Origin: Zasmidium citrigriseum
Taxonomy: Eukaryota > Ascomycota > Dothideomycetes > Mycosphaerellales > Mycosphaerellaceae
Reading direction: 5' to 3'
DNA length: 64,000 nucleotides
NCBI GenBank assembly: GCA_002786025.1
Contig: NHNW01000007.1
Span: forward strand, 496,001 to 560,000
In this document: positions 11,605 to 22,648 of the stretch, in pieces
Layout of the letters: each line of letters starts with the position of its first letter
Position numbering within the stretch: position 1 is the stretch's first letter
Made by a program: the position numbers and the translations under genes
The notes under the pieces: generated by a model
Told to the model about the DNA's origin: nothing
What the model saw: the letters and a program-made list of their open reading frames with translations, nothing else
Database searches by the model: none

Positions 11605-14105
11605 ATGGTTGCCATCTTCAAACGGAAGAGCAAGGCGGCCAAGGAGGCAGAGAAGAAGGACAGCGAGAAGCCAGCTGAAGCAGCTGTCCCAAAGCCCGCT
11701 TACAAGCATGTCCCAACCCATGCCGCTTCAGACTCCGTCGGTCAAGGCAGCAGACTGGAAAACAAGCAGGACCGAAACCACATCGCCATTGCCAGCCGAA
11801 GGCGAGCGGCGAACTCTATGTTTGACAGCACTCTGGGAAACGCAGCATACCAACAATCGATTGCTCACGAATTAGCTCATGGGACACCCTCTCCATTGAC
11901 TCCATTTGGATCCCAGCCACGCTACCAGGACGAAGCTTACTACGGCGAATTTGACACTCCACCCATGGCTGGTACCCCCATGATGCAGGCTCCCGGGCAA
12001 ATGAGAATCACACGTCAATCAAGCGACTTCTTTACCAACGGCGCACAGCGAGGGCGATCCTACGAAAGCCGAGGCCAGGTCTACGGCAAAGGAAAGGAGC
12101 AAGGCTACATTACGCCTTACTACTCAGACTCTGGATATGAATCCGCTGGACCTCCCTCTGGCCTTCCATCTCGCGACCCCAGCCTGCAGAACCTCCAAGA
12201 CCTCGAGAGGCAGTATATGAGCCGTGAGAACAAGGGCCTCTTACTGCCAGAGCCGAGGATCAGCGATGACTTCTCCAACTTGTCTGTCAACCTGGCTCAA
12301 GTCGAAGTTGCCGATGCCGTTGCCATGCCCAGGAAGTCACAAGAAGGTGTGTTAAAGAACATTGGAAACGTGTCTCCTCTGGACCTTGATGCAGATGCCC
12401 GATCAACAAAGTCGACAGCCTCAGTCAGCAAGAGGACTAGGTTTGAAGACGACCCAGAGCCAATGCCCCAACTGGATCGACTTGAGCAACATCGAGAGGC
12501 AGCATCTGCTGTTGAGAAGGCAAACAACCTACAGCAGACTGAGGAGGCGCAGCAAGCCCCAGTCAAGCCTGAAGAAGGACCGGAGCCGCCAGTCGATTCG
12601 GCCAGAGGCTCGCCCGTGGAGTCAGATGCCGAGACCGATGAGGGAGAGTCGTCCCCTGTCACCGCCCAACAAGACACCACACAAGTCGAAGCTACTGCCA
12701 CTGTGGAGCAGCGACCCAAAGAAGCCGAATCGACCTCAGCGACCCAAGCTGCCCTTGAAGCCCCACGGGCGTCTCTCTCCAACGATGCACCTCAACGACC
12801 TACCCTGCAGAGGCTGTCCTCTGCCCCTAGTACCCGACGAATGACGTTGCCTCCTCTCGCCATCCTCGAGGGACTCAAGGTCAACAAGAAGGGCTTGATC
12901 TTGGATGAAGAGGGAGATCCAATCGGACAGCTGGTCGACGGCGAGTTGTTGGACTGTGTCCGACAGAAGGCCAATGCCGTTGGCGAAGTCTTGGATGAAT
13001 ATGGCCGCGTGGTCGGCACTGTCAGAACCATCGCTGCTGGAGCTGAGATGTCCCCAGTCGTCGCTTCCCGCCCAAACACATCGCATCAGACAAGCCAAGC
13101 TCGTGCTCAGAGCGGCCGACCACAGCTGGTGTACCACACTCGCAGCGAGTCTGCTGTGTCTCGCCCAACACAACGCAAGAGTATGCAGGTTCTGCCACAG
13201 ACGTCGCCAGAGGACGCTGCATCTGAGCCATCTGCTATGGCCCGCCCTATGCAACGCAAGAGCATGCAGGTCCTATCGCAGATGTCATCAGACGATGTTG
13301 GATCTGAGTCCGTCTCGCGGGACTTTGCAGAGCAACCACGACGAGCCATCGCTCGCAGCGCCAGCGAGCGAAGCCTGGCCGATCTCTCAAAGCCCTTCGC
13401 CCGTCCAGCCATGACCTCAGTGCCTGAGAACAATGTCCCAGAAGAGGACGCCGCTCCCGAGAGCCCTGGCCTTTACGCCTTCAAGGGCGAGCTGCCAGTG
13501 GATGACCAGCAACAGCAAGACGCCCGCATGCGGTCTCGTTCCCCACCCACGCAGGTCCACCCATCTGCACGACCCGCCCTTGCTGGCGGTCACCCGTATA
13601 GCCAGATGTACGCCCCAATGATGACTAGCCAGATCTACCCTGGTGGGAGGATGGGTCCCCGCCGGGCCACCACACAACTCACAAGCTATGGTGCCATGAA
13701 CAGTGGCTTCGGACCCAGACAACCCACCGCCACCCACCCCGCGAAGAGAAGCCCATTGAGCAGTCATGGTACGTTCAGACATCTTCGATTGATCAAGAAT
13801 TTTCGCTAACAACATACACAGAGTCTAGCCCTCTTCGAAGCGACGCTGGCTTCGACATGATGGACGGCCACCGCCCAACGATGGGCCACTCGAGAGCAAA
13901 CTCCATGCACTCTGCCGCTGGCAATGCCAACAAGCCCCGCACATACTTCACTCACGGTGGCAAGGTCACCGTCGACCCCAACGCCCCCAAGCCAGAGAAG
14001 CCAGCCGAGAAGGCTGAAGAGGCTCCTGCTGCCGAGGAGAAGAAGCCCGAGAAGAAGAAGCGCTTCAGCGTTGGCTTTGGCAAGAAGGACAAGAAGGAGA
14101 AGTAG
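11605..14105 (+). CDS. LEA-domain (DUF3659-type) large hydrophilic protein
   Basis: Two exons (11605-13768, 13822-14105) with a 53-nt intron (GTACGT donor) give 815 aa. The protein is hydrophilic, rich in Ala, Glu, Ser, Pro and Gln, and probably largely disordered. The most structured part (about residues 420-475) has two copies of an ILDEEGDPIGQLVDG / VLDEYGRVVGTV type unit, the DUF3659 repeat found in fungal 'LEA domain' proteins. A second internal duplication lies at about 520 and 547, where an RP.QRKSMQVL block recurs at 27 residues. Both ends are strongly basic (MVAIFKRKSKAAKEAEKKD; C-terminal KKKRFSVGFGKKDKKEK). LEA-like proteins are often linked to desiccation or septal-pore functions, but no role can be assigned here. 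The start is the first Met after a pyrimidine-rich leader. Confidence 0.8.
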
Positions 14106-15176
14106 ACGAGTAGGAAGGTGATCTTAGTTTCTTATGTGTGATGCTTGATGACGAGCGTTCAGCAAGGTGTTGAGGGATGGACTTGTCGGAGGCTCGCGTC
14201 ACGACGTATACCAATACTGGAGGATTTTGTTCAGCACTACGCTTCTTTCTTGGAATACTATCAGAGGAATACCAACCATAGACTGCTTCCTCGCCCATTG
14301 CCTGGATGGATGCCAGTGGATGTCACGGACCATAGCTTTACTTCAGCAATGACAATAATCTCATTAGTACTGATGTCTCGTTTCTCACATCGTCACTTGT
14401 CGCTTCGAGCATCCCTCTATACGAACGCCAACATCGTTCGAAGTCCACGTGTCGACATCTCAGCTCAGCTGTGCTCCAGTCCAGACTTCCACCTCAGCTC
14501 ACCCCGCACCCTGCCATGCCAGACTGTCAAGCCCTGAGGATGCCACATGGCTTGAGGAGTGACATGGTCGAGCTGTATGTACCCCAGCGGCACGGCATTG
14601 CTTGTCGCCACGGCCACGTGGGATGTGCCCATCAGACGATGGCGCGGGTCCAGAAGGAGCATCTCGGCGTGTGCCGAGCGAAGAGGCGTTGTCGGAGAAG
14701 GACGGTGTAGCACTCTGATGTCGACGATGTTGTGTGAAAGCTGCATGTCCATCACAGCCTGTCGAGCTTCTAGCGCCTGTTCGAGAAGGTCCAGATCCCT
14801 CGCCGGTTCCCTCGGTACTGGCCGATTGGAGGGAAGGCGATCTCCTCACCCCACTTCAACACTCCACGTGCGAACTCAACGGCGTGAACGGCGCCAGTCA
14901 GAAAAAATCGTCCATCCTTCTTGCTCTTGTTTCCTTTTCACATCAACACCGATATCTCTTCCCTGCCATCGCGCAGTCTCACCGTGAGCGACTTCTGGAG
15001 TTTTGCGCTCACGTCCACGACCGAAAAGCTCCAACAAAACTCAATCTCCAAGACAGACCCCGGCCCCGGTACTTCCCTGGGCTGCGTTATCTTCGAGAAA
15101 CGCCACACCCAGCTCTCGTCGGCACCTTATTTCTCTGAACGGAAAGCGATTTGAGTTATACCAAAACCAAAAAACA
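14106..15176. other. intergenic, promoter region of the SLC35F-type gene
   Basis: No open frame with coding character. The last 250 bp are rich in CT tracts and CA, as expected for a fungal core promoter and 5' UTR ahead of the start at 15177. Longer in-frame reads back to 15003 exist, but their composition is UTR-like. Confidence 0.5.
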
Positions 15177-16445
15177 ATGGCAAAAGAAACGGAGCACTAC
15201 GCCGAGAACAGAACCTCGGACGATGAGATCGGTGCTGGTCCCTCGCCGCCCGTCGAACGGGTGACCGTCGAGCCCAAACAGGCGTCCGACATCTCGAGTG
15301 TGCCCTCCTCTCGCCACCAGCACCATGTTCACGGCCCGGTGGAGATGGTCGGCGCCGATGCGGCCGACCAGCCACCGCTGCAGACCACCGTCGCCGAGGT
15401 CGAAGCCCGAAAGCCGCGTTTTGGATACCTGCGTCGCAAGCAGTTCTGGATTGTACTGGTGCTGTCGCAGGCTCTCGCCGTGACCATCACAGGGACTAAC
15501 ACCCTCACGACCCTCTTGTCCATGGAGGGGACTTCGATCCCGGCGTTTCAGACCTTGTTCAACTATATCCTTCTTAATTTGATCTATACGACTCTCACGA
15601 TTGTCAAGTACGGGCCGAAGAAGTGGGCGAAGCTCCTCTGGAAGGACGGCTGGCGGTACTTTATTCTGGCGTTTTGCGATGTCCTGGGCAATTACTTTAC
15701 GGTATTGGCTTATCGGTATACCACCATCCTCTCGGCGCAGTTGATCAACTTCTGGGCCATTGCTGTGGTTGTGTTGATTTCGCTCATCTTCCTCAAGGTG
15801 CGCTATCACATCTTCCAGTATGCCGGTATCCTGATCTGCTGTGGTGGTCTCGGCATGCTTGTCGCTTCCGACCATATCACTGGTTCGAACGGTGGTCAAG
15901 CTGCCGATGCTGTCAAGGGCGATCTCTTTGCATTGGTCGGCGCTACCTTCTACGGTCTTTCGAATGTGTTTGAGGAATTCCTCGTCAGCAAGCGTCCATT
16001 GTACGAGGTCATCGGCCAGCTTGCATTCTGGGCTCTTCCCATCAATGGCGTTATCTGCGGCATTTTCGATCGCGACTCCATCAAGCACGCGACCTGGAAC
16101 AGCAAGGTCGGCGGCTATCTCGTTGGATATACCCTGCTTCTCTCCTGGTTTTACACGGCAGTTCCCATCGTTCTTCGCATGGCATCCGCGGCGTTCTTCA
16201 ACATTGGTTTGCTGACTGGCAACTTCTGGGGCGTCATCGTCGGCATCAAGGTCTTCGATTACCACGTGCATTGGATGTACCCGATTGCTTTCGTTGTGAT
16301 TATGTTGGGCCACTTTATCTATTACGGCACGGAGGGTGTTCTGGGTGAGGCTAAGAAGCCTTGGCTTGGCGAGGACCAGGAGGGTGGAGATGATGGTATC
16401 GGAACGGCTCGACGACAGCTGGAACATCCTGGTGTGACATTGTAA
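15177..16445 (+). CDS. SLC35F-type solute carrier (drug/metabolite transporter superfamily)
   Basis: This is a single-exon gene of 422 aa starting MAKETEHYAE after an A-rich leader (CCAAAAAACAATGG). A cytosolic tail of about 85 residues is followed by roughly ten hydrophobic helices. Recognisable blocks include FWIVLVLSQALAVTITGTNT at the first helix, CDVLGNYFTVLAYRYTT, and GATFYGLSNVFEEFLVSKRP. These are hallmarks of the SLC35F1/F2/F6 (formerly DUF914) family, which is related to nucleotide-sugar transporters. The membrane location and true substrate are unknown for fungal members. Upstream in-frame Met codons add low-complexity sequence and were not used. A 423-codon antisense ORF overlies this gene and is a shadow. 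Confidence 0.9.
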   Translation: MAKETEHYAENRTSDDEIGAGPSPPVERVTVEPKQASDISSVPSSRHQHHVHGPVEMVGADAADQPPLQTTVAEVEARKPRFGYLRRKQFWIVLVLSQALAVTITGTNTLTTLLSMEGTSIPAFQTLFNYILLNLIYTTLTIVKYGPKKWAKLLWKDGWRYFILAFCDVLGNYFTVLAYRYTTILSAQLINFWAIAVVVLISLIFLKVRYHIFQYAGILICCGGLGMLVASDHITGSNGGQAADAVKGDLFALVGATFYGLSNVFEEFLVSKRPLYEVIGQLAFWALPINGVICGIFDRDSIKHATWNSKVGGYLVGYTLLLSWFYTAVPIVLRMASAAFFNIGLLTGNFWGVIVGIKVFDYHVHWMYPIAFVVIMLGHFIYYGTEGVLGEAKKPWLGEDQEGGDDGIGTARRQLEHPGVTL

Positions 16446-16554
16446 ATAGAGTGCATGGGGAGTGGGTCTTCAGAACGTACATACCTTTTACGGCCGATTA
16501 GCATGAAATGCAGTTATGCCTTCAATGATAACATGTCGACTCATTCTTCAGTCA

Positions 16555-17059
16555 TTACAATCCGCCTTGTATCGCAAAAGACGACAAGATAAGCACCAGC
16601 GCATTAATGATACCCCAGGTGAAGGGTATCCACGTCGACATGCGGAAGAAGCCTCCAGTATAAACCGCTCCAGCTCTACACACCACATTAGCATAGAGCT
16701 CCCACAAACCACCAAAACTTGATAACTTACAACCCCCCAACAACGTTCCCCGCAATCAACGCCTCAACAGTCCCCAACACCGCATACGCGACCGGCGCAA
16801 TCCAAATCAACTTCCAATTCCGCCACTGGATCGCACACGCGTACGCCGACGCGATCAGATGCACACCACCGACCATGATCAGTGTCCAGTAGAGGGTGAA
16901 GCGCCACATGGGCTCTGCGTCGTAGAGGTAGGTGCATTGCGGGCCGTTGACGGGGAAGGGCCAGTAGAGGGAGGGGAAGGGCGGTTCTTCGTAGCTGAGG
17001 GGCTTTGGTTGGACTTGGAATTTGAGGAAGTGGTGGCTGGTGTTGTAGATGTTAGCCAT
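16555..17059 (-). CDS. TMEM170-like integral membrane protein
   Basis: Two exons (17059-16731, 16675-16555) across a 55-nt intron encode 149 aa with three to four hydrophobic helices. The pattern EPMWRFTLYW...GGVHLIASAYA...IAGNVVGG, ending MSTWIPFTWGIINALVLILS, matches the TMEM170 family architecture (aromatic 'MW' entry to helix 1, an AGxxxGGL turn, a final Ser-Phe helix). In animals TMEM170 shapes ER sheets and the nuclear envelope. The fungal role is unproven. The spliced frame is needed: without splicing the protein stops directly after GNVVGGL. The gene is divergent from PEX8 across 363 bp. Confidence 0.82.
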
Positions 17060-17422
17060 TGTTGGAGTTTGATGATGGGGATGGGAGTTGCTTACGCCAT
17101 TGTTTTGATGGTGGTGGTATTCTAGTCCCGAGAGGGGTTATACGCGCATAGCTTGCTCGATGCGGATGTTGCTCGACCAGCTCAATTGAGGCGGATGTCA
17201 CATGAGTGCTGCTGATGAGAGGTTTTGTATTTTGTGTTTCGATGTTGATGGTATTGAAAGAGCAGGTGAGGTCGACTGAGCAAGGATCACAGGCTCGGTT
17301 CAATTCCGGGTCTTGCCGAGGCACACTTCACGTCGCCATCGAGGACGACCAAGAATCATCAAAACAACATCAAATGTCATTTTCGCGCTGATAGTCAAGC
17401 AACATCGTGATTGCTGTGCATC
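17060..17422. promoter_or_regulatory. shared divergent promoter, TMEM170-like / PEX8
   Basis: 363 bp separate the two start codons, which point away from each other, so both promoters must lie here or overlap the 5' ends. No clear TATA box or named operator is recognisable. Sequence near 17200-17280 is AT-richer, with TTTTGTATTTTGTG-like runs. This is inferred from layout only. Confidence 0.5.
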
Positions 17423-19539
17423 ATGCCGGCGGATCGGCTGCTTGGGACCCTCTTGAGGGCGCTGCAAACGTACACAGACCAGCAGGACACGCCGAGGTGA
17501 GTAAACAACCTCCTGTCTCCCAATAGTATGACTGACACCCTACGAGACTGTTTGGAACGACTGCCTCGCTTCTCACGACCCTCAATAATCCTCTTAATGT
17601 CACTCTACTTACCAGTCAAATACTGTCTGCTCCAGCAATATGGATCCGACCCCAAGGCCTTCGCACTTCCATGAGATGTCTGAGCGTTTTCCACCAGGCG
17701 GCCCAGGCTCTCGTCAAGCACGAACATGCGCTCAGGGAGAAGACTACAGATGAAGAGTTCACAAAACTTCAACTCGAGCGGACCTTGCCAACGGACGACT
17801 GGATCAAAGCGACCATTAATGGAGCCGATGAGCACTCGCCACGGTGGCGACATTTGCTCGCTATCGCTGGGCTTTTACTTGGATTCGGACCCGCTGAAGA
17901 GGAGAACCTATCGACATCTATGCGCAATACGTTGGAAAGTGCTCTTGTCACTGCTGCCAATCTGTCGCTGGAGGAGACCATCGAGGATGATGAACTCGGG
18001 CTGGCGACTATCACTCTGGTCTTGAACCATTGTTTTCCGCATCTTTCGGACCATGAAAGGTCGAAATTGGACTATGATCTCCTTCTACCGATTCTCACAC
18101 AGTCAACTTTGCATTCGAGAGAAGGTCTGCAATCGGCGTACTTTCTTGGAGCCATCGACCGAGACATTCATATTGGAACCAATGGCCGCCTTCAATGGAG
18201 CCAACATTCTGGATCGTACCAGCACATTCAGACCATGCTGTCGGGCCCCTTGGTCGCATCCCTCGGACCTCTGGCAAGACTGATTGGGCACTCGATCGAG
18301 CAGGTCTCCGATCCACACCTTGTGACCGCCGTGCTTGACGATCTCGAACTGTTTGCTCGAACGCTGAATACTCAGTGGCGGCAAAACAAGCTGTCGCAGA
18401 TTGAGAGTGCTGAGCAACAAGAAAGATTGGAGGATATGACCTTCAAGGTCACGGCACCAACTTTATGGAAGCTTCTGCAACCGACTCTCTTCGCTAGTGT
18501 CATCATGTTAAGGAGCGCTCTCGGACGTGTATTGGCCGATGGCGCTCTCGCAAGTGATGCCACCGCGCCAAATATCGCAAGGAAGTCTCTGCTCATCCTA
18601 CGAAGCCTCTACTTCATTACGACTCGACAAGGATCGGCCACGTTCTCGCAATACAACTTTGTGAATTACACGGCAATGGACATTCTCGGAGCCTACCCTC
18701 CCGAAGTCCAATCCTTCCTCCGAGAGATCCAACCCCCACAGCTCGGATCAGTATCCCAACACCCTCTGGACCGCTGCCTGGATCTTTTCTTCCTCAACAC
18801 CGCCGAACACTTCACCCTCGTCCTCCCACCCGAATTCAGCGAAGCCGTTCTCCTTCCCGTCGTCCAAGCCTACCTCGCCGCCGGCGGTCAAGGCCCCTAC
18901 CTCTCCATCTTCGAAGCCGCCCATAGCGTAACCCTGGCACTCTTTTCCGCCCCACAAAACGCCGACGCAACGATCAAGAATCTCCCTCTCTACGTCGACT
19001 CCGTCTTCAAAGTCTTCCCCTCCAATCTCTCCTCGCGCCAATTCCGTCTCGCGTTCAAGACCCTCCTCAAACTCACCTCTCCACCGGCTCCGCTCTCCCT
19101 CTCCCAACCAATGATGCCAGCAACCCTGCTCGAACTCCTGCACGAACGAGCACACCACGCAGAGACCACACCAATCCCAATCCACCCGGACTCCCCCGAA
19201 GCCGCCGTCGAAAACCCCATTCCACTCTCCGAACAAGCAGTCCTCACCCTCACAGTTCTGGACGGCTTAACACAAATCCCATTGGATCTCCTCGATGAGT
19301 GGCTGCCCATCACCGCGGACATGATCCACGACGTACGGGACCATCGGATGAGGGAGCATTGTAAGGAGCATTTCTGGCATATTTTGGTTGGTGGAGATAT
19401 GGATCCGGAGAGAAGTCGGGTTTGTCATGCGTGGTGGAGTACTGGGGGTGGGAAGGAATGGGTCTTGTATGGGAGGGAGGAGGGCGCGGTTATGAGTGGC
19501 GGGCTTGGGAATGGGGATGAAAGTGCGAGTAGGCTTTGA
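17423..19539 (+). CDS. PEX8: peroxisomal biogenesis factor 8 (intraperoxisomal import peroxin)
   Basis: Two exons (17423-17496, 17547-19539) with a 50-nt intron give 688 aa. The joined N-terminus (MPADRLLGTLLRALQTYTDQ, then TASLLTTLNNPLNVTLLTSQ and a later FHQAAQAL) and the C-terminal block HFWHILVGGDMDPERS...AWWSTGGGKEWVLYG match filamentous-fungal Pex8. The protein ends in SRL, a peroxisomal targeting signal type 1, which fits a protein facing the peroxisome lumen. In yeast Pex8 links docking and RING subcomplexes of the import machinery and unloads cargo from Pex5. The protein is almost all alpha-helical, with Leu-rich repeats of helices. The start was chosen because exon 1 provides the conserved N-terminus; the longest unspliced ORF begins only at 17671. 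Confidence 0.84.
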
Positions 19540-19787
19540 GGTGGTGGAGAATGATACCCAGGTGGAAGAATGTTGATGGTCTGTTTGGTCTGTACGTCAG
19601 CTGAGGAAGTGAGGTATGCCAGTCGATGAAATCGCTCTTGCTTGTGAATCGCATGGTCTGATTCAGCTTTCTCCAAGACTGGACGCTTGGCTATGGCATC
19701 GGTGCCTCTGTCGGTTGTCTGAAGATTGCACAAGGGTCTGGAGATTGCGTGCATATCTGACAGTCTGAAGCCCGGACATATATCAGA

Positions 19788-21833
19788 CTACGATCTCGCG
19801 GCTTTAACATTGCCCTCGATCGCCTTCACCGCCTCCCTAACCTTCGGATCAAAATGCAACCGTAACAACTCCCCTTCCCACACCGTACTCGCAAAAGGAT
19901 TGCTACTTTCCACCTCTTGGCTCAAAGGATCGAAGACCCCATCGCCCTTTCTCTCTTCCGTGTACCACAGCGCCGCGACTCGACCGCCATGCGTCTTTGT
20001 GACGTGCTTCAGCAACTCCAAAACGGCGATGGCCGACTTCTGCGGAAGATGGAGGGACAGCGTCTCGAGCTGTTTGATGAACGCCGCTACTCGGACAGGA
20101 GGCACGGCTTTGGTATTTGTCGGCGGCAGGAGGACGGATTGCAGGGATCGAAGGAGGAGGACTGTGGTTGTCGCGACGTTGACTTTGTTCTCTTTCGAGG
20201 TTGTTGATGGGACGTGTAGACCGTTGGGATCGTTCAAGTGCGCCGTCTTCGCGCTGAGCTCGACGTCAAGGTCCATAGATAGAGGGACCAGGGTTTGGTA
20301 GAGATGTTTGATGAAGAAGCTCAGATCCAGATTCAACGCGTTGGCGGATTTGGCGACGTCCTGCTGGCCTTGGAGAAGTGCGAAGGCTGTGATGATGCAG
20401 AGAAGACTCTCTCGTGTGGCGTTTCGTCGGGAAATCTCGTCGAATTCGAGGTCTTCTTCTTCGTCTTCCTCCTCGTCTTCGTCGTCTTGTTCCAGAGCGG
20501 CTTGTGCTTCATTGATTAAGTCTTTCAGTACCTCGAGAACGTCGCCAAAGAAGTCCTGGTTGATGAGATGGCTGTACTTTGCAAGACCTTCCAGCACTGC
20601 GCCCATCAGATGCTGCACTCTCCCCTTTAAGATCCTGAAGTATGCAACGAAGACCAGCTTGAGCGTCTCTGACTGGTTCTTGTCTCGCTCTTCGTACGAA
20701 ACAGTAGCGTCGGCCTCCTTCATTTCTTTCTCGACTTGCTTCCGCTCCCTCATCACCTTTCTTTCCCTCTTCGTTCTGAACTCTCGCTTTTGCTTCGGTT
20801 TCTTTCCACCTTGACTCTCGTCGTCATCCTTGTCGATTCTGTTCGTCGACGCCTTGTGCGCAAATTCGCTCAGTAGTCGCAAATGCAAGAAAGTGTTCAA
20901 CACGCTTTCGTGGACATTGTAGTTCTTCCCCTTCATCATCTTCGTCAGCTGGCCCACAACATCAAGAGAAGCATGCCCATCCTCATCATCCCTGAAAAGC
21001 TGCTCAACTGCCTCTCGACATTTCACAAAGTCGGCATCCGCATGTCGACTTGCCAGCTTCTTGACTAGGATTCCAACAAGATCCCCGCGATTGTTGAAGT
21101 GAGGCACAGCGTTGAGGAGAGTGCAGGCACAAGATATCGCTACGCTCGCCAGGCCTTTCGCAGCTTTTTGATCCAAATTCCGGCCCGACTTTGCGACTGC
21201 CAGGCTGGACAGAGTGGAGATGTATTGTTTGTACCCGCTCAGAAGTCCCTGCTCGAAACCCCTCAACTTCTTCACTTCCTTCGATATCTTACCCACAAGA
21301 TCGTCCTTCGACAGCGGTCGTATCCGGTAGCCAGGTATGATGTCCTTGTACACTGCCAATTGCGTCGCCAACGCCAGCTTCTTGACGGTGACATTCTCCG
21401 ATGCTGCCAGCTCCGCCAATGCGCCCAACTGTCCAATATGCTCCTCAGGATTCTCACTAATGGATCCAGCTATTCGCGCCAGATCCTCCTTCGCTTGTCT
21501 GATCTGCTCTTTCGGTGGAAGTGATGGTTTCCGAGGCTTCGGTTTTGGCTGGAGGTCTGCCACGCCGCTGTCTCCGTCGCCATCCTCGCTGGCCAGGAAA
21601 CTGTCTGCATCTTCTTGGTCTTCCTCATCTTCTTGCTCCGTTCGCGGATTGTCTGTCAATTTGCCCTCTCTAGTCTTGATCAACAATTTGTCGCCCTTGT
21701 CTTCCTTTTTCTTCTTCTTGTGCAGTCGCTGCTCGTAGTCCTGTTCCAGGTCCCATTTCGCAAAGCCCGGGACATTGGTGCGGCCATCATCTGGAGGACT
21801 TAATCGCCTCTTCTTCGTCGCCCGTTCAGCCAT
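19788..21833 (-). CDS. NOC3: nucleolar complex-associated protein 3
   Basis: Single exon, 681 aa from MAERATKKRR at 21833. The NOC3/CBF-Mak21-type core is visible: a helical block beginning KEQIRQAKEDLARIAGSISE, followed by ALAELAASENVTVKKLALAT and VYKDIIPGYRIRPL. Acidic stretches (EDEEEDEEEDLEFDEISRRN) and basic K/R stretches are typical of nucleolar assembly factors. Noc3 acts with Noc2 in nuclear maturation and export of pre-60S subunits and also has a reported role in replication licensing in yeast. An in-frame Met at 21995 would add 54 residues of UTR-like sequence and would leave only 27 bp to the divergent NIP7 start, so I prefer 21833. Confidence 0.92.
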   Translation of the reverse strand: MAERATKKRRLSPPDDGRTNVPGFAKWDLEQDYEQRLHKKKKKEDKGDKLLIKTREGKLTDNPRTEQEDEEDQEDADSFLASEDGDGDSGVADLQPKPKPRKPSLPPKEQIRQAKEDLARIAGSISENPEEHIGQLGALAELAASENVTVKKLALATQLAVYKDIIPGYRIRPLSKDDLVGKISKEVKKLRGFEQGLLSGYKQYISTLSSLAVAKSGRNLDQKAAKGLASVAISCACTLLNAVPHFNNRGDLVGILVKKLASRHADADFVKCREAVEQLFRDDEDGHASLDVVGQLTKMMKGKNYNVHESVLNTFLHLRLLSEFAHKASTNRIDKDDDESQGGKKPKQKREFRTKRERKVMRERKQVEKEMKEADATVSYEERDKNQSETLKLVFVAYFRILKGRVQHLMGAVLEGLAKYSHLINQDFFGDVLEVLKDLINEAQAALEQDDEDEEEDEEEDLEFDEISRRNATRESLLCIITAFALLQGQQDVAKSANALNLDLSFFIKHLYQTLVPLSMDLDVELSAKTAHLNDPNGLHVPSTTSKENKVNVATTTVLLLRSLQSVLLPPTNTKAVPPVRVAAFIKQLETLSLHLPQKSAIAVLELLKHVTKTHGGRVAALWYTEERKGDGVFDPLSQEVESSNPFASTVWEGELLRLHFDPKVREAVKAIEGNVKAARS

Positions 21834-22021
21834 CGTATCTCCTTCCAATCGGCGGTGTTGTTGACGATTTAATGCAGAAGAGAAACTCGGACCAAAAGTT
21901 TGGGACGAAGGTTCGGCGGGCGTTGCCAAGATTTCGCGGGGACGGGATTTTCTGAACTTCTTCTTCACATGCTCGAGACTCCACTTCGTCCACAACTTCC
22001 GTACGACAAGAACAATCCAAG
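21834..22021. promoter_or_regulatory. 188-bp bidirectional promoter NOC3/NIP7
   Basis: The starts of two 60S biogenesis genes lie 188 bp apart on opposite strands. No RRPE (AAAATTTT-like) or PAC (GATGAG-like) element typical of yeast Ribi genes could be identified with confidence. The region is moderately GC-rich and has no TATA box. The assignment rests on layout. Confidence 0.55.
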
Positions 22022-22648
22022 ATGCGGCCGCTCACGGACACCGAAACGAAGACGCTCTTCGAGAAGCTGGCCAACTACACCGGCCGCTCGCTCAACAACC
22101 TCCTCACCGACACCGTCTCGACCCCCGGCTCCAAGAACCCCGACCGCTACGTCTTCCGCATCCAAAAAGACCGCGTCTACTACGTGCGCGAATCGCTGGC
22201 CAATCTCGCGACTTCGGTAGCCCGCGACAACCTCCTCTCGCTCGGCACGTGTCTGGGCAAGTTCACTAAGACGGGTAAATTCCGACTACACATCACTGCG
22301 CTGGATGTCATTGCGCCGCATGCGAGGTATAAGGTGTGGGTGAAGCAGAATGGGGAGATGCCGTTCTTGTATGGAGGGCATGTGGTGAAGGCGCATGTGG
22401 GACGTTGGAGTGAGGATGCGCCGGAACATGCGGGGGCGATTGTGATGAGCATGAATGATACGCCATTGGTAGGTGCAAGAGATGATATCATGAGGATGTG
22501 ACAGAAGGCTGACATTTTGAAGGGGTTCGGTGTGACTGCTCGCTCCACAGCAGAGGCAAGAAAGCTCGATCCCACGGGCATTGTACTCTTCAGACAAGCC
22601 GATGTGGGAGAGTACCTGCGCGAGGAAGACACCCTGTTCACCACTTGA
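22022..22648 (+). CDS. NIP7: 60S ribosome subunit biogenesis protein NIP7
   Basis: Two exons (22022-22468, 22523-22648) with a 54-nt intron encode 190 aa. The N-terminal [20 protein letters not shown] block and the C-terminal PUA domain ([18 protein letters not shown], then [23 protein letters not shown] across the junction) are diagnostic. Nip7 binds pre-rRNA through its PUA domain in the nucleolus and is needed for 27S processing and 60S assembly. Length matches the family (about 180 aa). The intron is phase 0 and lies in the PUA domain. Confidence 0.95.

Noticed and set aside
15156..16427. 423-codon minus-strand ORF
   Set aside because: It lies fully antisense to the SLC35F-type gene. Its peptide lacks any hydrophobic or motif structure of its own and is explained by codon bias of the sense gene.
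21834..21995. N-terminal extension of NOC3 to the Met at 21995
   Set aside because: The added 54 residues resemble translated UTR and would leave only 27 bp to the NIP7 start on the other strand.
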